From contig JAZRTY010000023.1 in NCBI GenBank assembly GCA_045652245.1, positions 1 through 64,000 on the forward strand: a DNA stretch of 64,000 nucleotides, in the 5' to 3' direction. A program made the translations under genes and the position numbers. The number at the start of each line of letters is the position of its first letter. The stretch's first letter is position 1. This document shows positions 15,259-24,616 of this stretch, in pieces. This DNA comes from SIG622 sp045652245. Lineage in GTDB: Bacteria; Bacillota; Clostridia; Oscillospirales; CAG-382. The notes beneath the pieces were generated by a model. That model was given only the letters and a program-made list of their open reading frames with translations, was not told the origin of the DNA and ran no database searches.

Positions 15259-15969
15259 ATGACAGATACAGAATTATTCCTTGATAAATACAGAAAGCTC
15301 GAATACGCAATACGTACAAGATACGCACTTCCTCAGGAAGCGCCGGCAGTAGCATTCCTTAAGAAAAAAAAGGAATATGAAAAATACCTTGAACAGCTGC
15401 AGTTCTGCGCAGATGTACGAAATCTTCTGTCTCACACTCCGAAGCTTCCGAAAAGCTATGCAGTTACTCCCTCAAGGGAGCTTCTTGATTTTCTTGATTT
15501 TTTAACAGACAAGGTACAGAATCGCCCGAAGTGCCGTGATATTGCTATTCCCTACACTGCTGTTTGCCGAAAGAGACCTTCGGATAATCTTCAGCAAGCT
15601 GTACTTGAAATGCGTTCACGTGGCTTTAGTCACATTCCGATTGTTGCAAACAAAAGAGTTGTGGGACTGTTTGACAAAAAGGTGCTTTTTGACTTTTTAG
15701 CAGACAATATAAAGAACAATGGTAGAATACCAAACCTTTCGGAATACACTTTTGCTGATATTGAAAGATATATTTCTCTGACTTCAAAGGAAAAGAAAGA
15801 TTTTCTGTTTATTCCATCAAATATGTATATTGATAAACTCGAAGGTGTTTTTGAAAAGGAAAGCAAACGCGGCAGAAAAATCAATATCGTACTTTTAACT
15901 GCCACAGGCAAGGATACAGAGCCACTCCAGGGACTCCTTACCCCCTGGGATGTTCTGACGGTGGAATAA
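15259..15969 (+). CDS. Predicted HEPN-like/CBS-domain protein
   Basis: A 236-residue protein with AAAGGAG upstream. Residues 1-85 are all-helical and contain RNLLSH in CADVRNLLSHTPK, which fits the Rx4-6H motif of HEPN domains; an Asn after the Arg is the common form. Residues about 95-236 are a CBS pair: YTAVCRKRPSDNLQQAVLEMRSRGFSHIPIVANKRVVGLFD, then a second, more divergent half ending GLLTPWDVLTVE. CBS pairs usually bind adenine nucleotides and control the attached domain. HEPN domains are often RNases. A nucleotide-controlled RNase is inference; the HEPN call rests on one motif plus helical context. It lies 4 bp before a radical SAM gene. Confidence 0.65.
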   Translation: MTDTELFLDKYRKLEYAIRTRYALPQEAPAVAFLKKKKEYEKYLEQLQFCADVRNLLSHTPKLPKSYAVTPSRELLDFLDFLTDKVQNRPKCRDIAIPYTAVCRKRPSDNLQQAVLEMRSRGFSHIPIVANKRVVGLFDKKVLFDFLADNIKNNGRIPNLSEYTFADIERYISLTSKEKKDFLFIPSNMYIDKLEGVFEKESKRGRKINIVLLTATGKDTEPLQGLLTPWDVLTVE

Positions 15970-15973
15970 TATT

Positions 15974-17710
15974 ATGGATGTTCTTATCTGTAGTCTTAAT
16001 TCTCAATACATCCACTCTTCCCTTGCACCCTGGTATCTTTTAGCAGGGCTTCGCAAGTACGCAAAAGAAACGATTTCTGCTTCTGTTTATGAAAGCACAA
16101 TAAATTCCGACAGGGAAAAAATCATTTCCGACATAGTCCTGCAAAGTCCGAAAATCATCGGCTTTTCCTGTTATATCTGGAATATAGACACAGTTATCGA
16201 AACAGCAAGAAAAGTAAAGGAGCTGCTTCCCGACAGTATTATTGTTTTCGGTGGTCCAGAGGTCAGCTACAATGCAAGAGAAATTTTCGAGGAATGTGAA
16301 TATGTAAATTTCATCATAAGTGGCGAGGGCGAGAGGGCGTTTGCTCTTCTTTGTAATAAAATTTTATTCGGGAATATTGACGCACACATTACTGAAATTC
16401 CCGGACTTTGTGCAAGACTCGGTGACGCCTATCAAATTTCTGAGCCTTGTGTGGAAACCGACGAGCCGCCCTGCCCTTACAGCGAGGAATACCTGCAAAA
16501 TTTAAATGGCAGGATTGCTTATATTGAGTCCTCCCGTGGCTGTCCGTTTTCCTGCGCATATTGTCTTTCGGGCAGATGCGGCGGTGCACGATTTTTCAAC
16601 ATAGAAAAAGCAAAGGAAAACATCCTACTCCTTGCAAATTCCGGCACACGCACAATAAAGTTCGTTGACCGTACCTTTAATGCAAACAGGAGTAGGGCTT
16701 GCGAAATTTGGAGTTTTATAAAAGAAGAATACGGAAAGAGAATTCCCGATAGTGTTTGTATTCACTTTGAAATAGGCGCAGACCTTTTAGAGGAAGAAGA
16801 GCTTGAAATTCTTAAAAATATGCCTGCAGGTGCTATTCAGCTTGAAATCGGAATTCAGAGCTTTAACGAAAAAACGCTTCTAGCAGTCAACCGAAAAACA
16901 AATACGCAAAAGCTCTATTCAAATATAGAAGAGCTTGTTTCCTTCGGAAACATGCACATACATATTGACCTGATTGCAGGACTTCCTTTTGAAGATACTT
17001 CTTCCTTCAAAGATAGCTTTAACAGAGCATTTTCGCTACGGGCGCATATGCTTCAGCTTGGTTTTTTAAAGCTTCTTCACGGCTCGGATATGAGGGAAAA
17101 ATCCGAAGTATATCCTTGCAAATTTTCAAAAAGTTCGCCGTACGAGGTATTGTCTACCCCCTGGCTTTCAAATGTTGATTTACAAAAACTTAAATTGGTG
17201 GAGCTTGCAAACGACAAAATCTTCAACAGCGGAAGATTTGAATATTCTACAAAATATATTCTCGAAAAGCTGCAGCAGACACCTTTTGACATTCTGTCCG
17301 GCTTTGGAGAATATATGAAAAATACGAATTTACCGAAAAAATCGCTTTTTGATTTTTCAAAACTGTATTTTGAGTATTTTTCCTCTTTTTCTGAAATTGA
17401 CACAACCGAGCTTTGCGACAATATGGTTTGTGATTTTTTCTCACATTCAAGGTACGGAAAACTCCCCTCTTTTCTCAAAAGGAAAGACGAAAACATCAAA
17501 AAAATCCTGTCATATCTATCAGAAAACGATAAAACAAAGCAAAAAAAGAACACATCCCGTGCTATTTCTGTTCTTTATAGCAAAAAATGTGTTCTCTATT
17601 GCGACAGTCCTTGTGAAAAGCAGTTTGACGGAAATTCCACCGACAGGCTTACGGGAAAATTTTTATTGCATTTTGTTCCGTTCGAGGAATTTCCCTTTGA
17701 TATAAATTAA
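15974..17710 (+). CDS. B12-binding radical SAM protein (DUF4080-like)
   Basis: A 578-residue protein. Residues 1-140 are a cobalamin-binding Rossmann-like domain (VLICSLNSQYIHSSLAPWYL, IIGFSCYIWN, FGGPEVSYN, ISGEGERAF). The radical SAM core follows with the cluster motif CPFSCAYC (SSRGCPFSCAYCLSG), then FVDRTFNANR and HFEIGADLLEEE. The C-terminal 200 residues look like DUF4080. The substrate is unknown. Its stop codon overlaps that of dapA on the other strand by 4 bp. Confidence 0.85.
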   Translation: MDVLICSLNSQYIHSSLAPWYLLAGLRKYAKETISASVYESTINSDREKIISDIVLQSPKIIGFSCYIWNIDTVIETARKVKELLPDSIIVFGGPEVSYNAREIFEECEYVNFIISGEGERAFALLCNKILFGNIDAHITEIPGLCARLGDAYQISEPCVETDEPPCPYSEEYLQNLNGRIAYIESSRGCPFSCAYCLSGRCGGARFFNIEKAKENILLLANSGTRTIKFVDRTFNANRSRACEIWSFIKEEYGKRIPDSVCIHFEIGADLLEEEELEILKNMPAGAIQLEIGIQSFNEKTLLAVNRKTNTQKLYSNIEELVSFGNMHIHIDLIAGLPFEDTSSFKDSFNRAFSLRAHMLQLGFLKLLHGSDMREKSEVYPCKFSKSSPYEVLSTPWLSNVDLQKLKLVELANDKIFNSGRFEYSTKYILEKLQQTPFDILSGFGEYMKNTNLPKKSLFDFSKLYFEYFSSFSEIDTTELCDNMVCDFFSHSRYGKLPSFLKRKDENIKKILSYLSENDKTKQKKNTSRAISVLYSKKCVLYCDSPCEKQFDGNSTDRLTGKFLLHFVPFEEFPFDIN

Positions 17711-18588
17711 ATAAGGTCAAGGGCACCCAGCGCCTTGTCAATTTTCGCTTCGGTTTCTGCACACACGCCTGTGAGTGGAAGCCGAAGTTCATTTTTACAC
17801 AAATGAAGCTTACTCATTGCATACTTTATGGGTGCAGGATTTACCTCGCAGAAAAGAACATCAAAAAGCTCTGACATTTCCTTGAGATTTTCAAGAGCCT
17901 TCCCCGTTTCTCCTTTCAGATAATCGGTGCACATCCTGGATACCCTTCTCGGAATAATGTTTGAAGCTACCGAAATTACACCCTTTGCACCAAGTGCCAT
18001 AAGAGAAAGAGTATCGCTGTCATTACCAGAATAAAGTGTAAAGCTATCTCCACAGGTACTTACGGTTTTAAGGGCATTTCCGATATTTCCGGATGCCTCT
18101 TTAACACCACAGATTCCGTCTGTTTCGGCTAGTTCCCGATAAATATCCGGTGTCAAATTCACGCCTGTTCTTGACGGGACATTATAAATAATTACCGGTA
18201 ATTCACATGTGTCTGCAATTCTCCTGTAATGCTCTATTATACCGTTTCTTGTACCCTTGTTATAGTACGGTGCAACAGAAAGAATTGCGTCAACGCCTGC
18301 ACGTCTTGCAAAATCCGACATCTCGCAGGCTGACTGTGTATTATTTCCACCTGTTCCTGCAATTACAGGTACTCTGCCTGCTACCTTTTCTACTGCAAAA
18401 GCTATGAGTTTTTGTTTTTCCTCTACCGTAAGGGTTGAAACCTCACCTGTTGTACCACAGACAACAAGCGCCGATATTCCACGGCTGATTTGTAATTCTG
18501 TTATTTTTTCAAATGCTTTATAGTCAATTTTTCCGTCACAAAACGGAGTTATAAGGGCAGTTGCTGCTCCTTCAAATATTCTTTTCAC
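17707..18588 (-). CDS. dapA: 4-hydroxy-tetrahydrodipicolinate synthase
   Basis: A 293-residue enzyme of the usual length. It condenses pyruvate with aspartate semialdehyde, the first step of the diaminopimelate/lysine branch, in the cytoplasm. The Schiff-base Lys163 is in GVKEASGN, the catalytic Tyr135 in IIYNVPSRTG, and the Thr-Thr pair in CGTTGE. It stands alone on the minus strand, convergent with the radical SAM gene. No lysine riboswitch is visible in the short leader. Confidence 0.95.
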   Translation of the reverse strand: MKRIFEGAATALITPFCDGKIDYKAFEKITELQISRGISALVVCGTTGEVSTLTVEEKQKLIAFAVEKVAGRVPVIAGTGGNNTQSACEMSDFARRAGVDAILSVAPYYNKGTRNGIIEHYRRIADTCELPVIIYNVPSRTGVNLTPDIYRELAETDGICGVKEASGNIGNALKTVSTCGDSFTLYSGNDSDTLSLMALGAKGVISVASNIIPRRVSRMCTDYLKGETGKALENLKEMSELFDVLFCEVNPAPIKYAMSKLHLCKNELRLPLTGVCAETEAKIDKALGALDLI

Positions 18589-18818
18589 AAAAAAAGTTCC
18601 TTCCCTTCAAGATAAATAAAATTATCTGCTTTAGTATATTAAGTAAAACTCATAATTGACAATGACATTTCCAAAATGTATTAATGCTCTTTATGTATTT
18701 TTCAAAAAAAATATATGTGCAACTTGCCTTTTATGCAATTTGACCTTTTCTCTTGGCTATTTAACTAAAAGAAATTGTAAAAATATATGTATTTTTCATA
18801 AAAATTTTAAAAAAACAC

Positions 18819-18847
18819 TTGACATTTGACGAAAAAAATTGTAAAAT
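18819..18847 (+). promoter_or_regulatory. Strong promoter upstream of prmA
   Basis: TTGACA (18819-18824), a 17-bp spacer and TAAAAT (18842-18847). The leader is about 105 nt. CTTGACATTT, covering the -35, is the inverse complement of AAATGTCAAG at 18926-18935, and both follow a copy of AAAAAACACTT. The gene-free stretch 18589-18958 is otherwise AT-rich and holds only the dapA upstream region. Confidence 0.75.
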
Positions 18848-18958
18848 AAGATAGTTTATGAAATAATTTATTTTGAGCTTTTGTTTTTTTATGTGTTTTT
18901 TGTACAAAAATCGCAAAAAACACTTAAATGTCAAGCATTCGGAAAGGTTAATCTCAAT

Positions 18959-19948
18959 ATGTTTTGGACAGAAACAACCGTCTACACAACAACTGAGGGT
19001 ATAGACTCTGTTGCAGGGATACTGTTGATGAATGATATTACGGGTTATTCGGTAATTGACAGTAAGGATTTTAATGATTTTCTTGAAAAAAAAGAAGTTT
19101 ACTGGGACTATATCGAAGACGAGCTTTTTGCGTTGCGTGAGTGTGAAACGCAGGTAACCTTTTATCTTCCCGACAATGCTCAGGGACGTGAGCGACTTGC
19201 AGCAATAAGATGTGACCTTGAAAGATTGAAGAGTGAAGATACAGAAAATATTTACGGTCGTCTTACCGTTGAAATAGGAAAAATTGCCGACGAGGACTGG
19301 GAAAACAACTGGAAGCAGTACTTCAAGCCCTTTACTATCGGTAAAAATATTGTAATAAAGCCAACCTGGGAGAATTACGAAGCAAAGAAAGGGCAAACTA
19401 TAATTGAAATTGACCCTGCTTCATCCTTCGGTTCCGGCTCGCATATGACAACACGGCTTTGTCTTGAAGCAATTGAAAGCCTCGTTTTAAGTGGTAAAAA
19501 TGCTGAAAAGCTGCTTGATATGGGCTGTGGCAGTGGTATACTCGGAATTGGTGCATATCTTCTTGCCGGAAGTGATGTAACTGCCGTTGATATTGAGGAA
19601 AACTCAATCAGAATTGCAAAGGAAAATGCAAAAATAAATAACCTTACTGAAGATAAATTCCATCCTTATTGTGGAAACGTAATAACCCATAAAGCGCTTT
19701 ACGACATTATTTGTGAAAACAAATACAACTTAATCGCAGCAAATATCGTATCGGATATTATAATTGTTATGGCTCCCCTTTTCAGGAAGGTGCTGGCACG
19801 CAACGGAAGGCTTATTGTTTCGGGGATTATTTCCGAGCGGGCAGACGAGGTTGAACAGGCACTTATGAAGCATGGATTTATCCGTGAGAGCTTTGCCGAC
19901 AAAGAGGGCTGGGCTGCGATAGTTCTGAAGGTGCGCGAGGAAGACTGA
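18959..19948 (+). CDS. prmA: Ribosomal protein L11 methyltransferase
   Basis: A 329-residue protein from the ATG at 18959, 11 bp after GGAAAGG; a longer frame from an upstream TTG would start inside the leader. It trimethylates L11 using SAM. The N-terminal L11-recognition domain starts MFWTETTVYTTTEGIDSVAG. The catalytic domain shows DPASSFGSGSHMTTRLCLEA and LLDMGCGSGILGIGA (SAM motif I), then ANIVSDIIIVMAP. It overlaps rsmE by 1 bp (TGATG), a common pairing. Confidence 0.95.
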   Translation: MFWTETTVYTTTEGIDSVAGILLMNDITGYSVIDSKDFNDFLEKKEVYWDYIEDELFALRECETQVTFYLPDNAQGRERLAAIRCDLERLKSEDTENIYGRLTVEIGKIADEDWENNWKQYFKPFTIGKNIVIKPTWENYEAKKGQTIIEIDPASSFGSGSHMTTRLCLEAIESLVLSGKNAEKLLDMGCGSGILGIGAYLLAGSDVTAVDIEENSIRIAKENAKINNLTEDKFHPYCGNVITHKALYDIICENKYNLIAANIVSDIIIVMAPLFRKVLARNGRLIVSGIISERADEVEQALMKHGFIRESFADKEGWAAIVLKVREED

Positions 19949-20706
19949 TGCCAAGATTTTTTAAAGAAGATATTACCGACAATAATATCGGCGATAAAAT
20001 CCGTATTTCAGGCGAGGATGCAAGGCACATTTCCCTGTCGCTTCGTATGAAAACAGGTGAAAAGCTTATGCTTTCCGACTTTCACGGCACGGATTTTAAT
20101 TGTGAAATTATAAGTTTTGCAGATAACGAGGTTGAGCTCCGGATTATTGATAAGCAAAAATGCGAAAGCGAGCCGAATATCAAAGTTCGTATTTTCCAAA
20201 GTATTCCAAAGGGCGATAAGCTCGATACGGTTATTCAGAAATGTACAGAGCTTGGAGCCTTCGATTTCACCCCTGTTTTATCTTCAAGGTGTATTTCACG
20301 TCCTGACGAGAAAACAGCTAAAAAGAAATGCGAAAGATGGCAGAAAATAGCTGCAGAAGCTGCAAAGCAATCAGGTCGTGGTATTATACCACAGGTAAAC
20401 GAGGTTATAAGTTTTAATACTGCAATAGAACAAATGTCAGAATGTTCCCTTGCATTGCTCTGTTATGAATGCGAGGATTCCTATTCAATAAAGCGCTGTA
20501 TTTGTGAAAATACAGAAAAGCTGTCAGACGATGCCACTGTTGCAATTTTCATAGGTCCGGAGGGTGGGATTGCACCCGAGGAAGCAAAAAAGGCTATAAA
20601 AAGCGGAATTATAAGTGTCGGACTCGGTAAAAGAATTCTTCGCACCGAAACAGCACCATTGTTTGCATTGTCGGCGCTTATGCTTCTTTCAGACAACGCA
20701 GAATAA
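19948..20706 (+). CDS. rsmE: 16S rRNA (uracil-1498-N3)-methyltransferase
   Basis: A 252-residue SPOUT-family enzyme of typical size. The N-terminal PUA-like domain (ISGEDARHISLSLRMKTGEKLMLSD) is followed by the knotted methyltransferase domain with FIGPEGGIAPEEA and LGKRILRTETAPLFALS. It methylates U1498 of 16S rRNA in the assembled small subunit. It is translationally coupled to prmA, so the two make a small ribosome-modification operon. Confidence 0.95.
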   Translation: MPRFFKEDITDNNIGDKIRISGEDARHISLSLRMKTGEKLMLSDFHGTDFNCEIISFADNEVELRIIDKQKCESEPNIKVRIFQSIPKGDKLDTVIQKCTELGAFDFTPVLSSRCISRPDEKTAKKKCERWQKIAAEAAKQSGRGIIPQVNEVISFNTAIEQMSECSLALLCYECEDSYSIKRCICENTEKLSDDATVAIFIGPEGGIAPEEAKKAIKSGIISVGLGKRILRTETAPLFALSALMLLSDNAE

Positions 20707-20732
20707 ATTAATATATAGAAAGGCTGAGTACT

Positions 20733-21518
20733 ATGTCAAAGAAAAAAATACAAACTCTTAACAAGCAGGATGCAAAGCTTCGCCAGGATATTGCCTCATT
20801 CAAGGCTTCGGTGGTTTTTTTACTGTTTTGTGCAGTAATCTTTTTCACCATTTCGAACTTCACTTATTCACGCGACTCACTTTATATGCCGGTGAGAAGC
20901 TTTATTGAGAAGTACCCGTTTATTCTTGCATTGTTCTTTGTCCTGTTCGGCCTTTGCTGTGTTATCAGATATTTCAAAGCCAAGAACAAAGTAAACGAGG
21001 ATTTTAGCTATTTTTCAAGCAGTGATGCCTGCGGGGTTACACTTTTCCTTCTTGTATATGCACTGATCTTCTCAATGACCCACAGCACCGCAGTGCTTCT
21101 TACCGTAATTGTTGCATACGCTATTGTTTACTATGTTAAGCAATTCTTCGCAAAGGATTTCCTGCTTGTTACACTTCTGAATGTTGATATTGCACTTGCA
21201 CTCTGGCTCATTTTTGGAAATTCAGGGATGACAGGTGGCGTTGCAAGCTTTGCAAAAATTGTTTTTGTAATTGCTGCTGCTCTCGGCTTTTTCGCAATCT
21301 GCTACTTCTGCTTTTTACTACTCAAGGACAAAAATGGTTGTAAAAAGAACAAGCTCACTATTATTCCTGCAGTAATTTCCCTTGCTTTTGGTATTGTTCT
21401 GACTCTCGCAATGCTTGCAGCGCCGGAGACTATAACAATACTTATATCCGAAATAATACTCCTTGCACAGTACGTTGGTCTTGGAGTTTATTATACAGTG
21501 CGGCTATTAAATCAATAA
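20733..21518 (+). CDS. Multi-spanning membrane protein, unknown function
   Basis: A 261-residue protein with about eight hydrophobic segments, starting near residue 28 (VVFLLFCAVIFFTI) and ending LLAQYVGLGVYYTVRLL. A 25-residue basic N-terminus (SKKKIQTLNKQDAKLRQ) is probably cytoplasmic. No family motif is recognised. It lies 26 bp after rsmE and 22 bp before a PucR-type regulator, with its own RBS (GAAAGG), so it is probably in the same transcript. Confidence 0.75.
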   Translation: MSKKKIQTLNKQDAKLRQDIASFKASVVFLLFCAVIFFTISNFTYSRDSLYMPVRSFIEKYPFILALFFVLFGLCCVIRYFKAKNKVNEDFSYFSSSDACGVTLFLLVYALIFSMTHSTAVLLTVIVAYAIVYYVKQFFAKDFLLVTLLNVDIALALWLIFGNSGMTGGVASFAKIVFVIAAALGFFAICYFCFLLLKDKNGCKKNKLTIIPAVISLAFGIVLTLAMLAAPETITILISEIILLAQYVGLGVYYTVRLLNQ

Positions 21519-21540
21519 ATTTTAAGGAGGGTATGTAAAA

Positions 21541-22626
21541 ATGTCAAACAGATTATTTCAGGGAATCATTCATCAGATGAAGGATAACATCGACAGAACA
21601 ATCGGTGTTATCGACGAAAACGGTATTATCGTAGCTTGCAGCGAGCTTGTAAAAATTGGCGAGGAAAAGCGTGATATACTTGAAGGCGTCAGCTTCAGTG
21701 CCGAAGACTTCGTTTCTGCAGGCTTCACCTACAAGGTACTCGGTCAGCACACAAAGATTGAGTACGTAATCATGGTAGAGGGCGAAGACAAGACTGCTTC
21801 CGATATTGCGGGAATACTATCTGTTTCTCTCGAAAACATCAAGACACTTTATGATGAAAAGTACGACAAGTCAAGCTTTATTAAAAACATCATTCTTGAT
21901 AACATCCTCCCGAGCGACATCTACATAAAGTCAAAAGAGCTTCATTTCAACAGTGATGTTTCACGTGCTGTTTTCTTTGTAAGATTTGCTGACAAGACCG
22001 ATATTATGCCTTATGACATTCTTCAGAATATGTTTCCGGAAAAGAATAAGGATTTTGTTATAAATGTCGGCGAAACAGATATAGTTGTAGTTAAGGAAGT
22101 TCGTGCCAACTGTGACGCACGTGAGCTTGAAAAAACTGCTAACACCATTGTTGACACAATCAGCTCCGATTTCTATGTAAAGGTTACAATCGGTATTGGT
22201 TCGGTTGCTGAAAGCATCCGTGACCTTGCCCGTTCCTTCAAGGAGGCACAGGTTGCAATTGAGGTTGGCAAGGTATTCGACACAGAAAAGAATATTATAA
22301 ACTACGAAAATCTTGGTATCGGCAGACTTATTTATCAGCTTCCCACAACTCTTTGTGAAATGTTCCTTCAGGAAGTTTTCAAGAAAGGTCCGCTTGAAAG
22401 TCTTGACAGAGAAACACTTATGACAATTCAGTGCTTCTTCGAAAACAATCTTAATGTTTCCGAGACCTCGAGAAAGCTTTTTGTTCACAGAAATACTCTT
22501 GTATACAGGCTTGAGAAAATCAAGAAGCTTACAGGTCTTGACCTTCGTGAATTCGAGCATGCAATTACCTTTAAGGTTGCTCTTATGGTTAAGAAGTACC
22601 TCGTTTCAAAGCCTGTTAAATATTGA
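21541..22626 (+). CDS. CdaR/PucR-family transcriptional regulator
   Basis: A 361-residue protein with AAGGAGG upstream. The N-terminal half is a sensor-like region (NRLFQGIIHQMKDNIDRTIGVIDENGIIVACSE) like the diacid-recognition domain of CdaR. A GGDEF-like linker domain follows. The C-terminus (about 300-355) is the PucR HTH: FFENNLNVSETSRKLFVHRNTLVYRLEKIKKLTGLDL. Members respond to small organic acids or purine intermediates; the ligand here is unknown. No metabolic target gene is adjacent. Confidence 0.88.
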   Translation: MSNRLFQGIIHQMKDNIDRTIGVIDENGIIVACSELVKIGEEKRDILEGVSFSAEDFVSAGFTYKVLGQHTKIEYVIMVEGEDKTASDIAGILSVSLENIKTLYDEKYDKSSFIKNIILDNILPSDIYIKSKELHFNSDVSRAVFFVRFADKTDIMPYDILQNMFPEKNKDFVINVGETDIVVVKEVRANCDARELEKTANTIVDTISSDFYVKVTIGIGSVAESIRDLARSFKEAQVAIEVGKVFDTEKNIINYENLGIGRLIYQLPTTLCEMFLQEVFKKGPLESLDRETLMTIQCFFENNLNVSETSRKLFVHRNTLVYRLEKIKKLTGLDLREFEHAITFKVALMVKKYLVSKPVKY

Positions 22627-22702
22627 TATAGGGTAGAGTTTTTATATTTTTCAATTAATGATCACTTAAATTTAATTAAATTTCTACATATAATTAATAA
22701 TA

Positions 22703-22766
22703 TTGACTTTTAAATTTTGCTCCGTTATGGTATAATTTCTATGTATGTGCCATACGGAGCATTTTT
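22703..22766 (+). promoter_or_regulatory. Extended -10 promoter inside a hairpin upstream of ftsE
   Basis: TGGTATAAT (22728-22736) is an extended -10; TTGACT at 22703 is too far (22 bp) for a normal -35. The -10 is in the loop of a hairpin, GCTCCGTTATGG (22719-22730) with CCATACGGAGC (22750-22760), one bulged T, then A and T6. The hairpin could terminate the regulator transcript or attenuate ftsE. Confidence 0.5.
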
Positions 22767-22812
22767 TGTCCGTTTTTGGCAAAAGGCTTGACGTTGAAAG
22801 GAGTGTTATTTT

Positions 22813-23628
22813 TTGATAAAATTTGAAAATGTATCAAAAACTTATGATAAAAAAAGATTTGTTCTTAACAATCTCGACCTTGAAATCGCGGACGGCGAAT
22901 TTGTTTTTGTAATGGGTCCATCCGGTGCCGGAAAAACTACCCTTACAAAGCTTCTTCTTCGTGAAGAAAGGGTAAGTTCCGGTAAGCTCACCGTCGGGGA
23001 TTACAGACTTGATAAAATTCCCGAAAGAAAGATTCCTTACCTTCGTCGTAATATGGGCTTTGTATTTCAGGATTTCAGACTTTTTGAAAATAAAACGGTT
23101 TATGAAAATGTAGCCTTTGCTATGGAGGTTTTAGGTGAACCTAAAAGTGAAATTCGCAGGAAGGTACCACCGGCGCTCAAGATTGTTGGTCTTGCCGGCA
23201 AAGAAAATGTTATGCCTCAAAAGCTTTCAGGTGGTGAAAAGCAACGTCTTTGCGTTGCACGCGCAATTGTTAATAATCCTGGCGTAATAGTTGCCGACGA
23301 GCCGACAGGTAACCTTGACACTGCTCTTGCAAAGGATATTATGGATTTACTTGTTAAAATATCAAGATTCGGTAAAACCGTAATAGTTGTCACGCACGCA
23401 AGCGAACTTGTGGAAATGTATAACGAACGAATAATCACAATCAAGGACGGAGTTCTTGTTTCTGATACAAAAAATCCTAATTTAGCGAAAACCTGCCGTA
23501 TTCCCGCCGAATCCGAGGTAGATATTGAAGGTGCTATCGAAAACTCCGACTTTGCTCACAACAGCAGCGAAAAACCACATATGACATACACCGAGTTTGG
23601 AAATTCCGGTTACTCGGATGAAAATTGA
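22813..23628 (+). CDS. ftsE: Cell-division ATP-binding protein FtsE
   Basis: A 271-residue ABC ATPase starting at TTG, 9 bp after AAGGAG (22798-22803). Walker A is GPSGAGKT (35-42), the Q-loop FVFQDFRLF, the signature LSGGEKQR and Walker B VIVADEPTGNLD. It energises FtsX to activate a periplasmic-side murein hydrolase. The last 45 residues, from about 227 on, are an acidic Ser/Asn-rich tail not typical of FtsE, which usually ends near 230. The next genes are ftsX and an M23 protein. Confidence 0.93.
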   Translation: MIKFENVSKTYDKKRFVLNNLDLEIADGEFVFVMGPSGAGKTTLTKLLLREERVSSGKLTVGDYRLDKIPERKIPYLRRNMGFVFQDFRLFENKTVYENVAFAMEVLGEPKSEIRRKVPPALKIVGLAGKENVMPQKLSGGEKQRLCVARAIVNNPGVIVADEPTGNLDTALAKDIMDLLVKISRFGKTVIVVTHASELVEMYNERIITIKDGVLVSDTKNPNLAKTCRIPAESEVDIEGAIENSDFAHNSSEKPHMTYTEFGNSGYSDEN

Positions 23629-23650
23629 CAGAAAGAGACAGGTGAAAATA

Positions 23651-24583
23651 ATGAAGAGATATAAATTCAGCACCTTCCTCGGTGAAGCGCTAAAGGGAAT
23701 TTTCAGAAACTCTCTTTCAAGTATTGTATCAATAATCAGCCTCATTCTTGCGCTTCTTGTAATGGGTACCTTCTGGCTTTTAAAGGTTAATATAGATTAC
23801 AATCTTGAAAGCCTTGGTGATTTTCATAAAATTGTAGTGTATCTCGACCTTGATGCAACGCAAGATGAAGCTGAAATTGTAAAAGGACATCTTAAGGATA
23901 TTGTAAAGGTTCCGGATGAGGCAATAGTTTTTACAAGTAAGCTTGAAGCACTTGAATTTGAAAAAGAAAAATATGGCGAAGAATACGCTTACATATTTGA
24001 ATCCTACAAAAACGGTGCAAATCCCCTCCCCGATTCTTTTACGGTATCTTACCCTGAAAATACAAAGGATCTTGAGCTCATAATGCAGCGAATTTCGGGG
24101 CTTGAAAATGTAGAAAGTGCGAGTAACAAAAAAGATGTTGCAGACAAAATCACAAATATCAAAGAGGTCGTAAACAAGATTTCCTCAGCACTCTTTCTGA
24201 TGCTCTTTGCTGTATCTGTTTTCGTAATCGGAAATACCGTTAAGCTCACTCATGAGGCAAGAAAGTCCGAAATTAAAATTATGCGCTATATCGGTGCTAC
24301 CAACTTCTTTATCAATTTCCCTTTTATGCTTGAGGGAATTATTCTCGGTATTATATCTGCTTTTGCTTCCTTTGCAATTCAGATTTACGCATACAATATG
24401 ATTGTTCAGAATATCGCTAAAAACTACGGAAGCATTGTAGAGTTCGTTTCCCTTGACAGTATTGCATTCCCTGCCTTTGGCAATATGAGCATCGGCTTTG
24501 TTATACTTGTAATATTCCTTGCTATTGGTTTGCTTACAGGTATTCTCGGAAACCTGACAATTAAAAAACATTTAAAGGCATAA
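23651..24583 (+). CDS. ftsX: Cell-division protein FtsX (permease-like)
   Basis: A 310-residue protein from the ATG at 23651; an ATG at 23621 lacks a ribosome-binding site. Four membrane segments: about 21-45 (IISLILALLVMGTFWLL), then a large extracellular loop, and three more (LFLMLFAVSVFVIG; MLEGIILGIISAFASFAI; IGFVILVIFLAIGLLTGIL). The loop should contact the PcsB-like protein encoded next. Confidence 0.93.
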   Translation: MKRYKFSTFLGEALKGIFRNSLSSIVSIISLILALLVMGTFWLLKVNIDYNLESLGDFHKIVVYLDLDATQDEAEIVKGHLKDIVKVPDEAIVFTSKLEALEFEKEKYGEEYAYIFESYKNGANPLPDSFTVSYPENTKDLELIMQRISGLENVESASNKKDVADKITNIKEVVNKISSALFLMLFAVSVFVIGNTVKLTHEARKSEIKIMRYIGATNFFINFPFMLEGIILGIISAFASFAIQIYAYNMIVQNIAKNYGSIVEFVSLDSIAFPAFGNMSIGFVILVIFLAIGLLTGILGNLTIKKHLKA

Positions 24584-24616
24584 GCCATTTCCTGGCAAAA
24601 CGAAATGGAGGTTAAA

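Noticed and set aside
15077..15262. A 61-codon plus-strand frame over the rpsI tail
   Set aside because: It is a different frame from the conserved S9 tail and crosses the terminator.
18589..18958. A lysine riboswitch or T-box near dapA
   Set aside because: The dapA leader is short and AT-rich with no matching conserved elements.
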